NCBI RefSeq assembly: GCF_023195535.1
Contig: NZ_JALPNF010000006.1
Location: 162,886-226,885, forward strand
Direction: 5' to 3'
From: Sphingomonas faeni
GTDB lineage: Bacteria > Pseudomonadota > Alphaproteobacteria > Sphingomonadales > Sphingomonadaceae
DNA: 64,000 nt
Positions within the stretch are counted from its first letter, which is position 1; every line of letters begins with the position of its first letter. This document shows, piece after piece, positions 35,335 to 44,227 of this stretch. A program made the position numbers and the translations under genes. Under the pieces are notes generated by a model. It was given only the letters and a program-made list of their open reading frames with translations, was not told where the DNA came from and ran no database searches.

Positions 35335-36471
35335 ATGTCCCTTCGTCCCTGGCGCGATATCACCCGCCGCAAGAGCCGCCAGATCATGGTCGGCAACGTC
35401 CCCGTCGGCGGCGATGCGCCGGTCACCGTGCAGACCATGACCAACACCCCGACCGACGATGTGCGCGCGACGGTCGACCAGATCCGGCGCTGCGAAGAGG
35501 CGGGCGTCGACATCATCCGCGTCAGCTGCCCCGACGTCGAATCGACCACCGCGCTGAAGCAGATCGTCCGTGCCAGCCGCGTGCCGATCGTCGCGGACAT
35601 CCATTTCCACTACAAGCGCGCACTCGAAGCCGCCGATGCAGGTGCCGCGTGCCTGCGCATCAATCCGGGCAATATCGGCTCGGCATCGCGTGTGAAGGAG
35701 GTCGTCGACGCGGCCAAGTCCAACGGCTGCGCGATCCGGATCGGCGTCAACGGCGGCTCGCTCGAGCGGCACCTGCTCGAGAAATACGGCGAGCCTTGCC
35801 CCGATGCGCTGGTCGAGTCGGCGCTCGATCACATCAAGCTGCTGCAGGATCACGACTTCCACGAGTTCAAGGTCGCGGTGAAGGCCTCCGACCTGTTCCT
35901 CGCGGTCGCGGCGTATCAGCAGCTCGCCGAACAGGTCGATTGCCCGCTCCATCTCGGCATCACCGAGGCGGGCGGGTTCGTCGGCGGCACGGTGAAGTCC
36001 GCGATCGGGATGGGCAGCCTGCTCTGGTACGGCATCGGCGACACGATCCGCGTGTCGCTGTCCGCCGAGCCGGAAGAGGAAGTCCGCGTCGGCTTCGAGA
36101 TCCTCAAGTCGCTCGGCATCCGTAACCGCGGCGTCCGCGTCGTGTCGTGCCCATCGTGCGCGCGGCAGGGCTTCGACGTGATCCGCACCGTGCAGGCGCT
36201 GGAGGAACGGCTCCAGCACATCCGCACGCCGATGTCCTTGTCGGTGCTCGGCTGCGTCGTCAACGGCCCCGGCGAAGCGCGCGAGACCGACATCGGCATC
36301 ACTGGCGGCGGCAACGGCAAGCACATGGTGTACCTCTCGGGCGTCACCGACCACCACGTCCAGGACGCCGACATGGTCGACCACATCGTCCGGCTTGTCG
36401 AGGCCAAGGCGGCTGAGATAGAAACCGCGGACGAAGCCGCCGCGGCGCTGGTGCCGGTGGCGGCGGAGTAG
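35335..36471 (+). CDS. ispG: 4-hydroxy-3-methylbut-2-enyl diphosphate synthase (GcpE)
   Basis: A [4Fe-4S] enzyme of the MEP isoprenoid pathway. The 378-residue protein is the short two-domain bacterial form. The cluster ligands Cys272 and Cys275 (VSCPSCAR), Cys307 ([10 protein letters not shown]) and Glu314 correspond to Cys270, Cys273, Cys305 and Glu312 of E. coli GcpE. The TIM-barrel domain has RVSCPDVES and [11 protein letters not shown] 35335 fits the family; an in-frame extension upstream has none of its features. Confidence 0.96.
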   Translation: MSLRPWRDITRRKSRQIMVGNVPVGGDAPVTVQTMTNTPTDDVRATVDQIRRCEEAGVDIIRVSCPDVESTTALKQIVRASRVPIVADIHFHYKRALEAADAGAACLRINPGNIGSASRVKEVVDAAKSNGCAIRIGVNGGSLERHLLEKYGEPCPDALVESALDHIKLLQDHDFHEFKVAVKASDLFLAVAAYQQLAEQVDCPLHLGITEAGGFVGGTVKSAIGMGSLLWYGIGDTIRVSLSAEPEEEVRVGFEILKSLGIRNRGVRVVSCPSCARQGFDVIRTVQALEERLQHIRTPMSLSVLGCVVNGPGEARETDIGITGGGNGKHMVYLSGVTDHHVQDADMVDHIVRLVEAKAAEIETADEAAAALVPVAAE

Positions 36472-36496
36472 CGCGCTCGCGGTCGAGCGATCGGTT

Positions 36497-36580
36497 CCGT
36501 CATCCTGACGAAAGTCAGGACCCAGAGCCATGAAGTGCGCCGGTCGTTACCCTGGGTCCTGACTTTCGTCAGGATGACGG
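36497..36580. repeat. Family B intergenic palindrome, copy 4
   Basis: Arms CCGTCATCCTGACGAAAGTC and exact inverse GACTTTCGTCAGGATGACGG; spacer about 24 bases. First of two palindromes in the 346-base gap after ispG. Confidence 0.92.
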
Positions 36581-36606
36581 GGTGAGGGGGCAGCCTACCA
36601 TATTCG

Positions 36607-36684
36607 GTTCTCCCGCGAAGGCGGGAGCCCAGGGTTTCAAGCGCTAGCGTTCGTAATCCTGGACCCCCGCTTTCGCGGGAGAAC
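36607..36684. repeat. Family E palindrome, copy 3
   Basis: GTTCTCCCGCGAAGGCGGGA and inverse CCCGCTTTCGCGGGAGAAC with about 40 bases between. The remaining 130 bases to the next gene show no further element that I recognise. Confidence 0.85.
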
Positions 36685-36817
36685 GGCACGCCCGGTCTTG
36701 GACGTCAGCCGATCCAAAGGGGGGATCGCCATCGATACACGCTGCGATAGCGCCGGTGCGTGATGGCGGTTAAGCCGCTTCCATGACCATCCCAGCCGTT
36801 CCTGCGTAACTGCCGTC

Positions 36818-37720
36818 GTGACGAAACCCCGCACCGTCTCCCCCGCATTGGCCTTCGCCGTTGCCGCGTTTGGCATCGGGCTGTTCTCCATGATGGACGC
36901 GGTGATGAAGTCGCTCGTCCTTGCGATCGGCGTCTATAACGCGCTGCTGTGGCGGCAGATGATCAGCGTCGGGCTCGGCGCGGTCGCATGGAAGCTCGGG
37001 AACAGCGGACGGCCGAGCAAGCGGGCGCTGAAACTGCACTGCGCGCGCGGGCTGGTGACGACCGCGATGGCGGTTCTGTTCTTCTGGGGGCTGGCCCGCG
37101 TGCCGATGGCGCAGGCGATTTCGCTGACCTACATCGCGCCGATACTCGCGTTGCTGCTCGCGGCGCTTACGCTGGGTGAGCGCGTCGGGTGGAAGACGTT
37201 CGTCGCGTCGATCGCCGCGCTTGGCGGCGTGCTGGTGGTGATGATCGGGCAAGGGCGGGAGGTGCCTGGACCCGAGACGTTCCATGGCACGCTGGCGATC
37301 CTCGGGTCGGCGGTGCTGTATGCGGTCAACCTCGTGATCGCGCGGTTGCAGAGCCAGGCGGCACGGCCCGGCGAGATCGCGTTCTTCCAGGCGCTCGTGA
37401 TCACCGCGACGCTGGCGCTGGCGGCACCCTGGCTGGCGGTGGTGCCCGAGGCTGCGCAGTGGCCCAAGCTCGTGCTTGCCGCAGGGCTCGCGACCTCGTC
37501 GTTGTGGCTGCTCGGCTGGGCGTACGCGCATGGCGACACCGGCTTCCTCGCGACCACCGAATACACCTCGTTCGTCTACGCCGCGGTGCTGGGTTTCCTG
37601 GTGTTCGGCGAGCGGGTATCCGCGTTCACGCTGGCAGGCGCGGCGATCATCGTCGTCGCGTGCCTGTACGCGGCGCGGCGGCGTGACATCGCGCAGAGTT
37701 CGATCGAGGCAAGTGCATGA
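36818..37720 (+). CDS. DMT superfamily transporter (EamA family)
   Basis: 300 residues, ten membrane helices in two EamA halves (about 10-140 and 155-290). Typical segments are VPMAQAISLTYIAPILALLL in the first half and GDTGFLATTEYTSFVYAAVL in the second. The family exports metabolites or amino acids; substrate unknown. GTG start at 36818 gives MTKPRTVSPALAFAVAAFG, a good N-terminus for the first helix. The stop overlaps the GNAT gene by ATGA. Confidence 0.88.
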   Translation: MTKPRTVSPALAFAVAAFGIGLFSMMDAVMKSLVLAIGVYNALLWRQMISVGLGAVAWKLGNSGRPSKRALKLHCARGLVTTAMAVLFFWGLARVPMAQAISLTYIAPILALLLAALTLGERVGWKTFVASIAALGGVLVVMIGQGREVPGPETFHGTLAILGSAVLYAVNLVIARLQSQAARPGEIAFFQALVITATLALAAPWLAVVPEAAQWPKLVLAAGLATSSLWLLGWAYAHGDTGFLATTEYTSFVYAAVLGFLVFGERVSAFTLAGAAIIVVACLYAARRRDIAQSSIEASA

Positions 37721-38193
37721 CCCATATCCGTTCCGCCACCGCCGTCGATGTCGGCACGATCCTGCGCTTCATTCGCGAACTCGCCGCGTTCGAGCGCGAG
37801 CCCGATGCGGTCGAGGCGACCGAGCCGATGCTGGAAGACGCGCTGTTCGGGGAGCGGCCGGCAGCGGAGGCTCTGATCGCGGAAAACGCTGACGGCCCGC
37901 TCGGCTTCGCGCTGTTCTTCCATAATTTCTCGACCTGGACGGGCAAGCGCGGGCTGTATCTCGAGGATCTGTACGTGACCCCGGAAGCACGCGGGCAGGG
38001 GGTCGGCGGTGCGCTGCTGTCGCATCTCGCCGGCATGGCGCTCGATCGCGGGTGCGCGCGGTTCGAATGGTCGGTGCTCGACTGGAACGCCGATGCGATC
38101 GCGTTCTACCGGAAGGTCGGCGCGGTCGGGATGGAAGACTGGACGATCCAGCGTATGTCCGGAGATGCGCTAGTCAGGCTGGCGGGGCGGTAA
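37717..38193 (+). CDS. GNAT family N-acetyltransferase (diamine acetyltransferase-like)
   Basis: 158 residues. The acetyl-CoA motif is VTPEARGQGVGGALLSHLAG, preceded by KRGLYLEDLYV. The AIAFYRKVGA segment (motif B) closes the fold. IRELAAFEREPDAVEATE near the N-terminus recalls spermidine/spermine acetyltransferase-type proteins, so a small amine is a possible substrate; that is inference only. Coupled to the DMT transporter gene by a four-base overlap. Confidence 0.87.
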   Translation: MTHIRSATAVDVGTILRFIRELAAFEREPDAVEATEPMLEDALFGERPAAEALIAENADGPLGFALFFHNFSTWTGKRGLYLEDLYVTPEARGQGVGGALLSHLAGMALDRGCARFEWSVLDWNADAIAFYRKVGAVGMEDWTIQRMSGDALVRLAGR

Positions 38194-38235
38194 GAGGGCC
38201 ACCGCTGCGGCGAACACCGGTCGCGTCATATGGTA

Positions 38236-38339
38236 CCTCCCCGGCGCAGGCCGGGGCCCAATTGGGAAACGAAGGTAACGACGGATGGTGCTCCGTTACT
38301 TCGACCTTTCCACTTGGACCCCGGCCTGCGCCGGGGAGG
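38236..38339. repeat. Family A GC-rich intergenic palindrome, copy 6
   Basis: Arms CCTCCCCGGCGCAGGCCGGG...CCAATTGGG and inverse CCACTTGGACCCCGG...CCGGGGAGG. Between convergent GNAT and ppa genes. Confidence 0.9.
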
Positions 38340-38368
38340 ATTTGGGCAATAGACCGTCAGACGTCAGA

Positions 38369-38947
38369 TCACCGCCCTGCGGCGTCGTCCGAGTTCATCG
38401 GCTCCTTGCCCTTCGCCTTCTCGGCCTCATAGCGCTCGATCGCCTCGACCGTGACGCGCTTGGCTTCCTCGGCGTCGCCCCACTTGCCGACGCGAACCCA
38501 CTTCGTCTTCTCGAGGTCCTTATAATGCGTGAAGAAATGCTCGATCTGCTCGAACACGATCTCGGGCATGTCGCCGCGCTCGCCGATGTTGGCGTAATAG
38601 GGGAACACGGCGTCGACCGGCACGCAGACCAGCTTCTCGTCGCCGCCGGCTTCGTCCTCGAGGTTCAGCACCGCGATCGGACGGGCGCGAACGACGCAGC
38701 CCGGGATGAACGGCGAGCGCGCGATCACCAGCGCATCGAGCGGATCGCCGTCGGGGCTCAGCGTGTGCGGCACGAAGCCGTAGTTCGCAGGGTAGCGCAT
38801 CGGCGTGTGGAGGATGCGATCGACGAACAGCGCGCCCGATGCCTTGTCGAACTCGTACTTCACCGGCTCGCCGCCGGTCGGCACTTCGATGATGACGTTG
38901 AGGTCTTCGGGCGGGTTCTTGCCGGTCGGGATGAGATCGATACGCAT
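38369..38947 (-). CDS. ppa: Inorganic pyrophosphatase (soluble, family I)
   Basis: Hydrolyses pyrophosphate to drive biosynthesis. 192 residues, hexameric bacterial type. The family signature with three catalytic Asp is in LSPDGDPLDALVIARSPF, and YGFVPHTL and VDAVFPYYANIGERGDMPE also match. ATG 38947 (MRIDLIPTG) is the usual start; a longer frame to 39004 is unsupported. Confidence 0.96.
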   Translation of the reverse strand: MRIDLIPTGKNPPEDLNVIIEVPTGGEPVKYEFDKASGALFVDRILHTPMRYPANYGFVPHTLSPDGDPLDALVIARSPFIPGCVVRARPIAVLNLEDEAGGDEKLVCVPVDAVFPYYANIGERGDMPEIVFEQIEHFFTHYKDLEKTKWVRVGKWGDAEEAKRVTVEAIERYEAEKAKGKEPMNSDDAAGR

Positions 38948-39021
38948 GGCGGTCCTTTCGAATATGACGGTGCCGGCGCTCTTCGTCTGGGAAGCGGCCG
39001 GCACCGGTAGATTTCAAAGGC

Positions 39022-40935
39022 TCAGCGCGGCATCAGCAGCCTGTCGAGCCCGCCGTCACCTGTACCGACCTTCTGGAGGCGCGGATAGCGCGGCCCGTCA
39101 TGGTAATCGAGCGTGATATCCCGGAATCGGTCATTGTTCTTTACAGTAAGGCGGATCGGCAGCTTCGTTCCCTTCGCCGCGACGATCGCCGCCTTGAGCC
39201 GGTCGGACGAATAGGCCTCGCTGTTGACCGCCTCGATCTCGGTGCCGACGTCGAGCCCGGCCTTGAACGCCGGGCTGTCCCAGATCGACGAGGTCACGAC
39301 GCCCTCCTTGTTGATCACCATGCCCAGCGAATAGCTGACATCGGTGCCGCGCGTCTTTTCCGCCTGCTTCAGATACGGGCTCTGCTCGGGTCCGTAGACC
39401 AGCTTGTAGCCGTTCATCGCGAAGCCGTTGATCGGCGCGGGCTTGCCCGTCTCGGTCAGGCGCGTGTTGAGGAACGTCGCCCAGTCATACGGGACGATGC
39501 CGTTGAGCGTCTTGGCGACGTCGGCGAAGGTGTAGGTGAGTTCGCCGTAATCGCCGTCGCGCACGCCGAAGAACGCCTTGGCGAAATCGTCGATCGACTT
39601 GGTCCCGCCGGATTTCTGGCGGAGCATCGCGTCGACCTCCATCCAGACCATCAGGCCCTCGTTGTAGTAATCCTCGGACCGCTGCCAGCTGGTCCAGCCC
39701 TTGGGCTTGCGCGCCGAGATCACTGGATCGTTGGTTGTGTCGATCAGCGGGCGCCACTGGCGGCCGGGTGCGGTGTCGTAGATGCCGAGGATCGAGGCAT
39801 AGCCGTCGAGCGTGTCCTGCTTGCTAACCAGCCCCGAGCGCGCCTGCAGCACATAGCCCCAGAACTGCGTCTGGCCTTCATAGACCCACAACAGCGAATC
39901 GCGCATCGGCGTGCGGAAATCAGGGGTCCAAAGGTCGGCACCGCGCCTGAACTTGCCGTCCCAGCTATGCGTGAACTCATGCGGGAGCAGGTTGCGTGCG
40001 GCGGCGCCCGTGTCCCATTCGGTGAAATACCCCGGGCGGACGCCGTTCTCTGAGCTGCGATGATGCTCCAGCCCGATCCCGCCGAGCTGGTCGGTGATCG
40101 ACAGCAGGAATTCGTAGCGGTCGTAATGCTGCGCGCCGAACGTCTTCACCGCCTGATCGACGAGCCGCTTGTGCGCGTCGATCTGCTCGGGCTTGGCCGC
40201 GAGCTGGTCGGGGCTGTCCGCGAACACGTTGAGGCCGACGCGGGGGCTGAGCGGCCAGATCTTCCCGTATTTGCCAGCGAGCGTCGGCGAATCGACGAGG
40301 ATCTCGTAGTTGGTCTTGTCGTAGCTGTAGGTCGATCCCGACACCTTGGCCGGCACCGCGCCCGCCGCGGTCCAGCCCGCGGGATAGGTGGCCGTCATCT
40401 TGATCGGGATCTGACGCGTGAAATAGCCGGCCGGGTAGAGGCTGACGAGGTTCGGCTGGAGGCTGACCATCGTCGGCGTCATCACGATGCGGCCCTGGTC
40501 GCCCTTGGTCGCGGAGATGAACTGGAACTCGGCCACCAGGGTCTTCGCGCCGGTGGGCACGTCAATGTGGAAGGCGAACACGTCGACCGGATCGCGCGTC
40601 CAGGGCACGATCTTGCCGTTCGCGCGGATCACCAGGCCCGCGAGCTTCTCGATCTCGCCGCGCGGGGAATGCGCGCCGGGCAGCCACTTCGGATACAGCA
40701 GCGCCATCGGCCCCGCCTTGGCGACGGGAATGGTCTCCTTCACGCGGAAGATGCCGCGCTCGGTATCGGTCGCATCGACGTCGAGCAGCAGCGTGCCCGG
40801 ATAGGGCGTGTCGACCGCGTCGGGGATGGTGTCGACGAACGGCACCGGCTGGGGTGCGGTGTTGCCTGCGGGAACCTGTGCGAAGGCAGGGACGGCAGAC
40901 GCGAGCAGCGACGCGACGATAAGCTTACGGATCAA
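39022..40935 (-). CDS. M61 family metallopeptidase with PDZ domain (glycyl aminopeptidase-like)
   Basis: 637 residues with a signal peptide (1-19, AFA|Q), so periplasmic or secreted. The catalytic zinc site is HEFTH at residues 319-323, with the downstream Glu in LLWVYEGQTQFWG. An N-terminal beta domain (about 40-235) precedes it, and a C-terminal PDZ-like domain (about 530-605) contains SYSLGMVINKEGVV. The layout matches M61 glycyl aminopeptidases, which release N-terminal Gly/Ala. Single gene 75 bases upstream of ppa on the same strand. Confidence 0.92.
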   Translation of the reverse strand: MIRKLIVASLLASAVPAFAQVPAGNTAPQPVPFVDTIPDAVDTPYPGTLLLDVDATDTERGIFRVKETIPVAKAGPMALLYPKWLPGAHSPRGEIEKLAGLVIRANGKIVPWTRDPVDVFAFHIDVPTGAKTLVAEFQFISATKGDQGRIVMTPTMVSLQPNLVSLYPAGYFTRQIPIKMTATYPAGWTAAGAVPAKVSGSTYSYDKTNYEILVDSPTLAGKYGKIWPLSPRVGLNVFADSPDQLAAKPEQIDAHKRLVDQAVKTFGAQHYDRYEFLLSITDQLGGIGLEHHRSSENGVRPGYFTEWDTGAAARNLLPHEFTHSWDGKFRRGADLWTPDFRTPMRDSLLWVYEGQTQFWGYVLQARSGLVSKQDTLDGYASILGIYDTAPGRQWRPLIDTTNDPVISARKPKGWTSWQRSEDYYNEGLMVWMEVDAMLRQKSGGTKSIDDFAKAFFGVRDGDYGELTYTFADVAKTLNGIVPYDWATFLNTRLTETGKPAPINGFAMNGYKLVYGPEQSPYLKQAEKTRGTDVSYSLGMVINKEGVVTSSIWDSPAFKAGLDVGTEIEAVNSEAYSSDRLKAAIVAAKGTKLPIRLTVKNNDRFRDITLDYHDGPRYPRLQKVGTGDGGLDRLLMPR

Positions 40936-41070
40936 GGAAAGGCCTTCCGGCTGAGAGACGATGACCCGAGGTGTAATCGCGATAAAGGGCAGGCGTCCAG
41001 TCCTTTACCGGGCAGTCCTTTGCCGGCAGTCCTTCGCCGGTCGTGTCGTCGCCTCCGCCGGTGAACGGCG

Positions 41071-42006
41071 TCAGTGCGCCTTGGGTTTCTTCACCGCATG
41101 CAACGCCAACGCGATAGCACCGCCCAGGATCAGTCCGACGATGCCCGAGAAGAACGCGTTCACCGCCCAGTTCACCGCGCCCTTCGCTACCGGCACCGCA
41201 GCTGCCGCGCTCTCGGCGGTGTGGTGGATCCAGTGCGGGACCGTCGTCAGGCCGAATTCCTCGATCCCGTGGACGATGATCTGGCCACCGACCCACACCA
41301 TCGCCGCCGTGCCGATCACCGACAGCGCCGACATGACGATCGGCATGCCCTTCACCAGCCCACGGCCGATTTTCTGCACGACCGGGCTGCTGCGCTGGGC
41401 GAGATGCAGTCCGATATCGTCCATCTTCACGATCAGCGCGACCGCGCCATAGACCATGATCGTGATGACGATGCCGACCAGCGCGAGCACGATCGCCTGC
41501 TCCCAGATCGGCTTGGTCGCGACGTCGGACAGCGCGATGACCATGATCTCGGCCGACAGGATGAAATCGGTGCGGATCGCGCCCGAAACCTTCTGGGCCT
41601 CGAGCGTCTTGGCATCGACCGGCTCGGCGACGACCTCCTCGGCATGCCCACCGCCGAACGCCTCGAGGATCTTCTCCGCGCCCTCGAAGCACAGATACGT
41701 CCCGCCCAGCATCAGCAGCGGCGTCAGCAACCACGGCGCGAACGCGCTCAATGCCAGCGCCGCGGGCAGGATGAACAGCAGCTTGTTGCGGAACGAGCCG
41801 AGCGCGATCTTGCCGATCATCGGCAGTTCGCGCTTGGGCTCGAACCCGACCATGTAGCGCGGCGTCACCGCGGCATCGTCGACCACCACGCCGATCGCCT
41901 TGCTGCCGGCCTTGCTGGTCGCCGCGCCGATGTCGTCTAGGCTGGCAGCGGCGAGCTTGGTAATCCCGGCAATGTCGTCGAGCAGTGCGACCAGTCCTGA
42001 GGCCAT
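41071..42006 (-). CDS. DUF808 family inner-membrane protein (YedI-like)
   Basis: 311 residues beginning MASGLVALLDDIAGITKLAA, the hallmark DUF808 N-terminus, followed by SLDDIGAATSKAGSKAIGVV. Six to seven membrane helices; YLCFEGAEKILEAF and WIHHTAESAA are further conserved blocks. The function is unknown. ATG 42006 is chosen; the open frame continues upstream without family similarity. Divergent from the deaminase gene. Confidence 0.87.
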   Translation of the reverse strand: MASGLVALLDDIAGITKLAAASLDDIGAATSKAGSKAIGVVVDDAAVTPRYMVGFEPKRELPMIGKIALGSFRNKLLFILPAALALSAFAPWLLTPLLMLGGTYLCFEGAEKILEAFGGGHAEEVVAEPVDAKTLEAQKVSGAIRTDFILSAEIMVIALSDVATKPIWEQAIVLALVGIVITIMVYGAVALIVKMDDIGLHLAQRSSPVVQKIGRGLVKGMPIVMSALSVIGTAAMVWVGGQIIVHGIEEFGLTTVPHWIHHTAESAAAAVPVAKGAVNWAVNAFFSGIVGLILGGAIALALHAVKKPKAH

Positions 42007-42038
42007 CGATGGTGTCCTTCGCGTGGGTATCGGCGTTC

Positions 42039-42067
42039 GGTAACGTGACAGGCGGTAACGTGACAGG
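42039..42067. promoter_or_regulatory. Direct repeat GGTAACGTGACAGG x2 in a divergent promoter region
   Basis: Two perfect 14-base copies with 15-base periodicity, between the divergent DUF808 and deaminase genes. This spacing and position suit an operator for a regulator; no regulator gene is adjacent. Confidence 0.4.
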
Positions 42068-42154
42068 ATTGTCATGCAACGCCTTTCGCACTTGCGGTAG
42101 TGCGTGGCGCGCGGAATGGTTGCAGCCGCCCCGCCTAAAGCGACAGGATTAGCC

Positions 42155-43165
42155 ATGAACGACGACTTCATCACGAACCTGCCAAAGGCGGAACTCCACC
42201 TTCATATCGAGGGCAGCCTGGAGCCCGAACTCATGTTCGCGCTGGCCGAGCGCAACAAGGTCGCCATCCCGTTCAAGAGCGTCGAGGACGTCCGCGCGGC
42301 GTACAGCTTCACCAATCTCCAGACCTTCCTCGACATCTATTATGCGGGCGCCGCAGTGCTCCAGACCGAGGAGGACTTCCGCGATCTCGCGGTCGCCTAT
42401 TTCGACCGGGTCGCGCAGGACGGTGTCGTTCATGCCGAGATCTTCTTCGATCCGCAGACGCATACGCACCGCGGTATCCCGTTCGACGTCGTCGCGCGCG
42501 GGTTGTTCGCGGGGATCGACGAGGCGCAGGAAAAGCACGGCATGTCGGTCGGCCTGATCATGAGTTTCCTGCGCCATCTCGACGAGGAAGACGCGTTCAA
42601 GACCTTCGCCCAAGCCGAACCCTGGCTCGACCAGTTCATCGGCGTCGGGCTCGATTCGTCCGAAGTCGGCCATCCGCCGTCGAAGTTCGCGCGTGTGTTC
42701 GCGGCGTCGGCGGATGCCGGGCTGATGCTGTGCGCGCATGCCGGCGAGGAGGGCCCGCCCGCCTATATCCACGAGGCGCTCGACATCCTCCAGGTGGACA
42801 GGATCGACCACGGCAACCGCGCGCTGGAGGATCCGGCGCTGGTCGCCCGGCTGGCCCGCGATGCAATGACGCTGACGGTATGCCCGCTCTCGAACGTCGC
42901 CCTGCGGAACGTCGACACGCTGGAGAACCACCCGATCGACCGGATGCTCGACCTCGGTCTACGCGCGACGATCCATTCGGACGATCCCGCGTATTTCGGC
43001 GGCTATATCGGCGAGAATTTCCGCCAGACCGCGCGCGCCCGCAATCTCTCCCGCGAACAGGTCGTGACGCTGGCGCGCAACAGCTTCCTCGGCAGTTTCC
43101 TCGACGACGAGGCGCTCAGCGGTCACCTCGCGACGCTCGATGCCTATGTGAAAGCGCATCCGTGA
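42155..43165 (+). CDS. Adenosine/adenine deaminase family protein, adenine-type motifs
   Basis: 336 residues, metal-dependent amidohydrolase. Zinc ligands His15 and His17 lie in KAELHLHIEGSLEPEL, a His in LCAHAGEEGPP (catalytic Glu beside it), and the C-terminal Asp in IHSDDPAYFGGYIGENF. The DDPAYFGGY sequence is the form found in adenine deaminases of this family; adenosine deaminases usually have a TDDP followed by different residues. So adenine to hypoxanthine is more likely, though many databases would call it adenosine deaminase. Its stop overlaps the next gene's GTG. Confidence 0.88.
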   Translation: MNDDFITNLPKAELHLHIEGSLEPELMFALAERNKVAIPFKSVEDVRAAYSFTNLQTFLDIYYAGAAVLQTEEDFRDLAVAYFDRVAQDGVVHAEIFFDPQTHTHRGIPFDVVARGLFAGIDEAQEKHGMSVGLIMSFLRHLDEEDAFKTFAQAEPWLDQFIGVGLDSSEVGHPPSKFARVFAASADAGLMLCAHAGEEGPPAYIHEALDILQVDRIDHGNRALEDPALVARLARDAMTLTVCPLSNVALRNVDTLENHPIDRMLDLGLRATIHSDDPAYFGGYIGENFRQTARARNLSREQVVTLARNSFLGSFLDDEALSGHLATLDAYVKAHP

Positions 43166-44139
43166 TCGGACGTTTCCTGTCGGTTTTCGAGCCGTTCATC
43201 CTGATGCTGCTCGGCACGGTCGTGCTTGCGAGCCTGTTGCCGGCGCGCGGCGAGATGGCGACGGTCGTCGGCTATGCGGCGGATATCGGCATCGTCCTGC
43301 TGTTCTTCCTGCACGGCGCGAAACTGTCGCGCGAGGCGATCCTGTCGGGCCTGCGCAACTGGAAGCTGCACCTCGCGGTGCTCGCGGTGACGTTCGTCGC
43401 CTTCCCGCTGTTCGGCCTCGGGCTCAGCGCGCTGCCGTTCGTCAACGGCCCGCTCGCTGCCGGGCTGCTGTTCCTGACCTTGCTCCCCTCGACCGTGCAG
43501 TCGTCGATCGCCTTCACCGCGATCGCGCGCGGCAACGTCGCGGCGGCGGTGTGCAGCGCGTCGTTCTCGAACCTGCTCGGCATCCTCGTCACGCCCGCCC
43601 TGGTCGCGCTGCTGATGGAGACGTCGGGCAGCGGCGGGATCTCGATCGACAGCATCGAGGCGATCGTGCTGCAATTGCTCGTTCCGTTCGTCGCCGGGCA
43701 TCTGCTCCGGCCATGGATCGGCGCGTGGGTTACGCGGCGCAAGGCTTTGCTGACGGTGGTCGATCGCGGCTCGATCCTGCTGGTCGTCTACAGCGCCTTT
43801 GGGGCTGCTGTGGTCGAGGGTCTGTGGACCAAATTGTCGCTCGGCGACCTGATCCTGATCGGCCTGCTGTGCGCCGCGCTGCTCGCGTTCGTGCTCGCGC
43901 TCACCTTCGCGGTCGCGCGGTTGATGAAGCTCCCCCGCGAAGACGCGATCGTGCTCCAGTTTTGTGGCTCCAAGAAGAGCCTGGCGTCGGGCGTGCCGAT
44001 GGCCGGCGTGCTCTTTCCACCCGCGCAGGTCGGCGTGATCCTGTTGCCTGTCATGCTGTTCCACCAGTTGCAGCTGATCGCCTGCGCAGTGATCGCCCGG
44101 CGCTATGCCGAGTCCGCCCCGCCGATCTCGCCCCACTGA
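43162..44139 (+). CDS. Bile acid:sodium symporter family transporter (SBF-like)
   Basis: 325 residues, about ten membrane helices. LLFFLHGAKLSREAILSGLR after helix 2, FLTLLPSTVQSSIAFTAIA, and the late CGSKKSLASGVPMAG motif are typical of the SBF-like (PF13593 type) branch of BASS transporters. Substrates in bacteria are small organic acids or unknown. GTG start 43162 overlaps the deaminase stop (GTGA); an open frame further upstream re-reads the deaminase gene. Confidence 0.86.
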   Translation: MIGRFLSVFEPFILMLLGTVVLASLLPARGEMATVVGYAADIGIVLLFFLHGAKLSREAILSGLRNWKLHLAVLAVTFVAFPLFGLGLSALPFVNGPLAAGLLFLTLLPSTVQSSIAFTAIARGNVAAAVCSASFSNLLGILVTPALVALLMETSGSGGISIDSIEAIVLQLLVPFVAGHLLRPWIGAWVTRRKALLTVVDRGSILLVVYSAFGAAVVEGLWTKLSLGDLILIGLLCAALLAFVLALTFAVARLMKLPREDAIVLQFCGSKKSLASGVPMAGVLFPPAQVGVILLPVMLFHQLQLIACAVIARRYAESAPPISPH

Positions 44140-44227
44140 TCGCGATCAGCACCATTGTCGTCACGGTATTTGCTTTGTTCCGCGGACCATTGCAAAGCAT
44201 GCGCTCCGCTATGGAGGGCCCTGGCCC

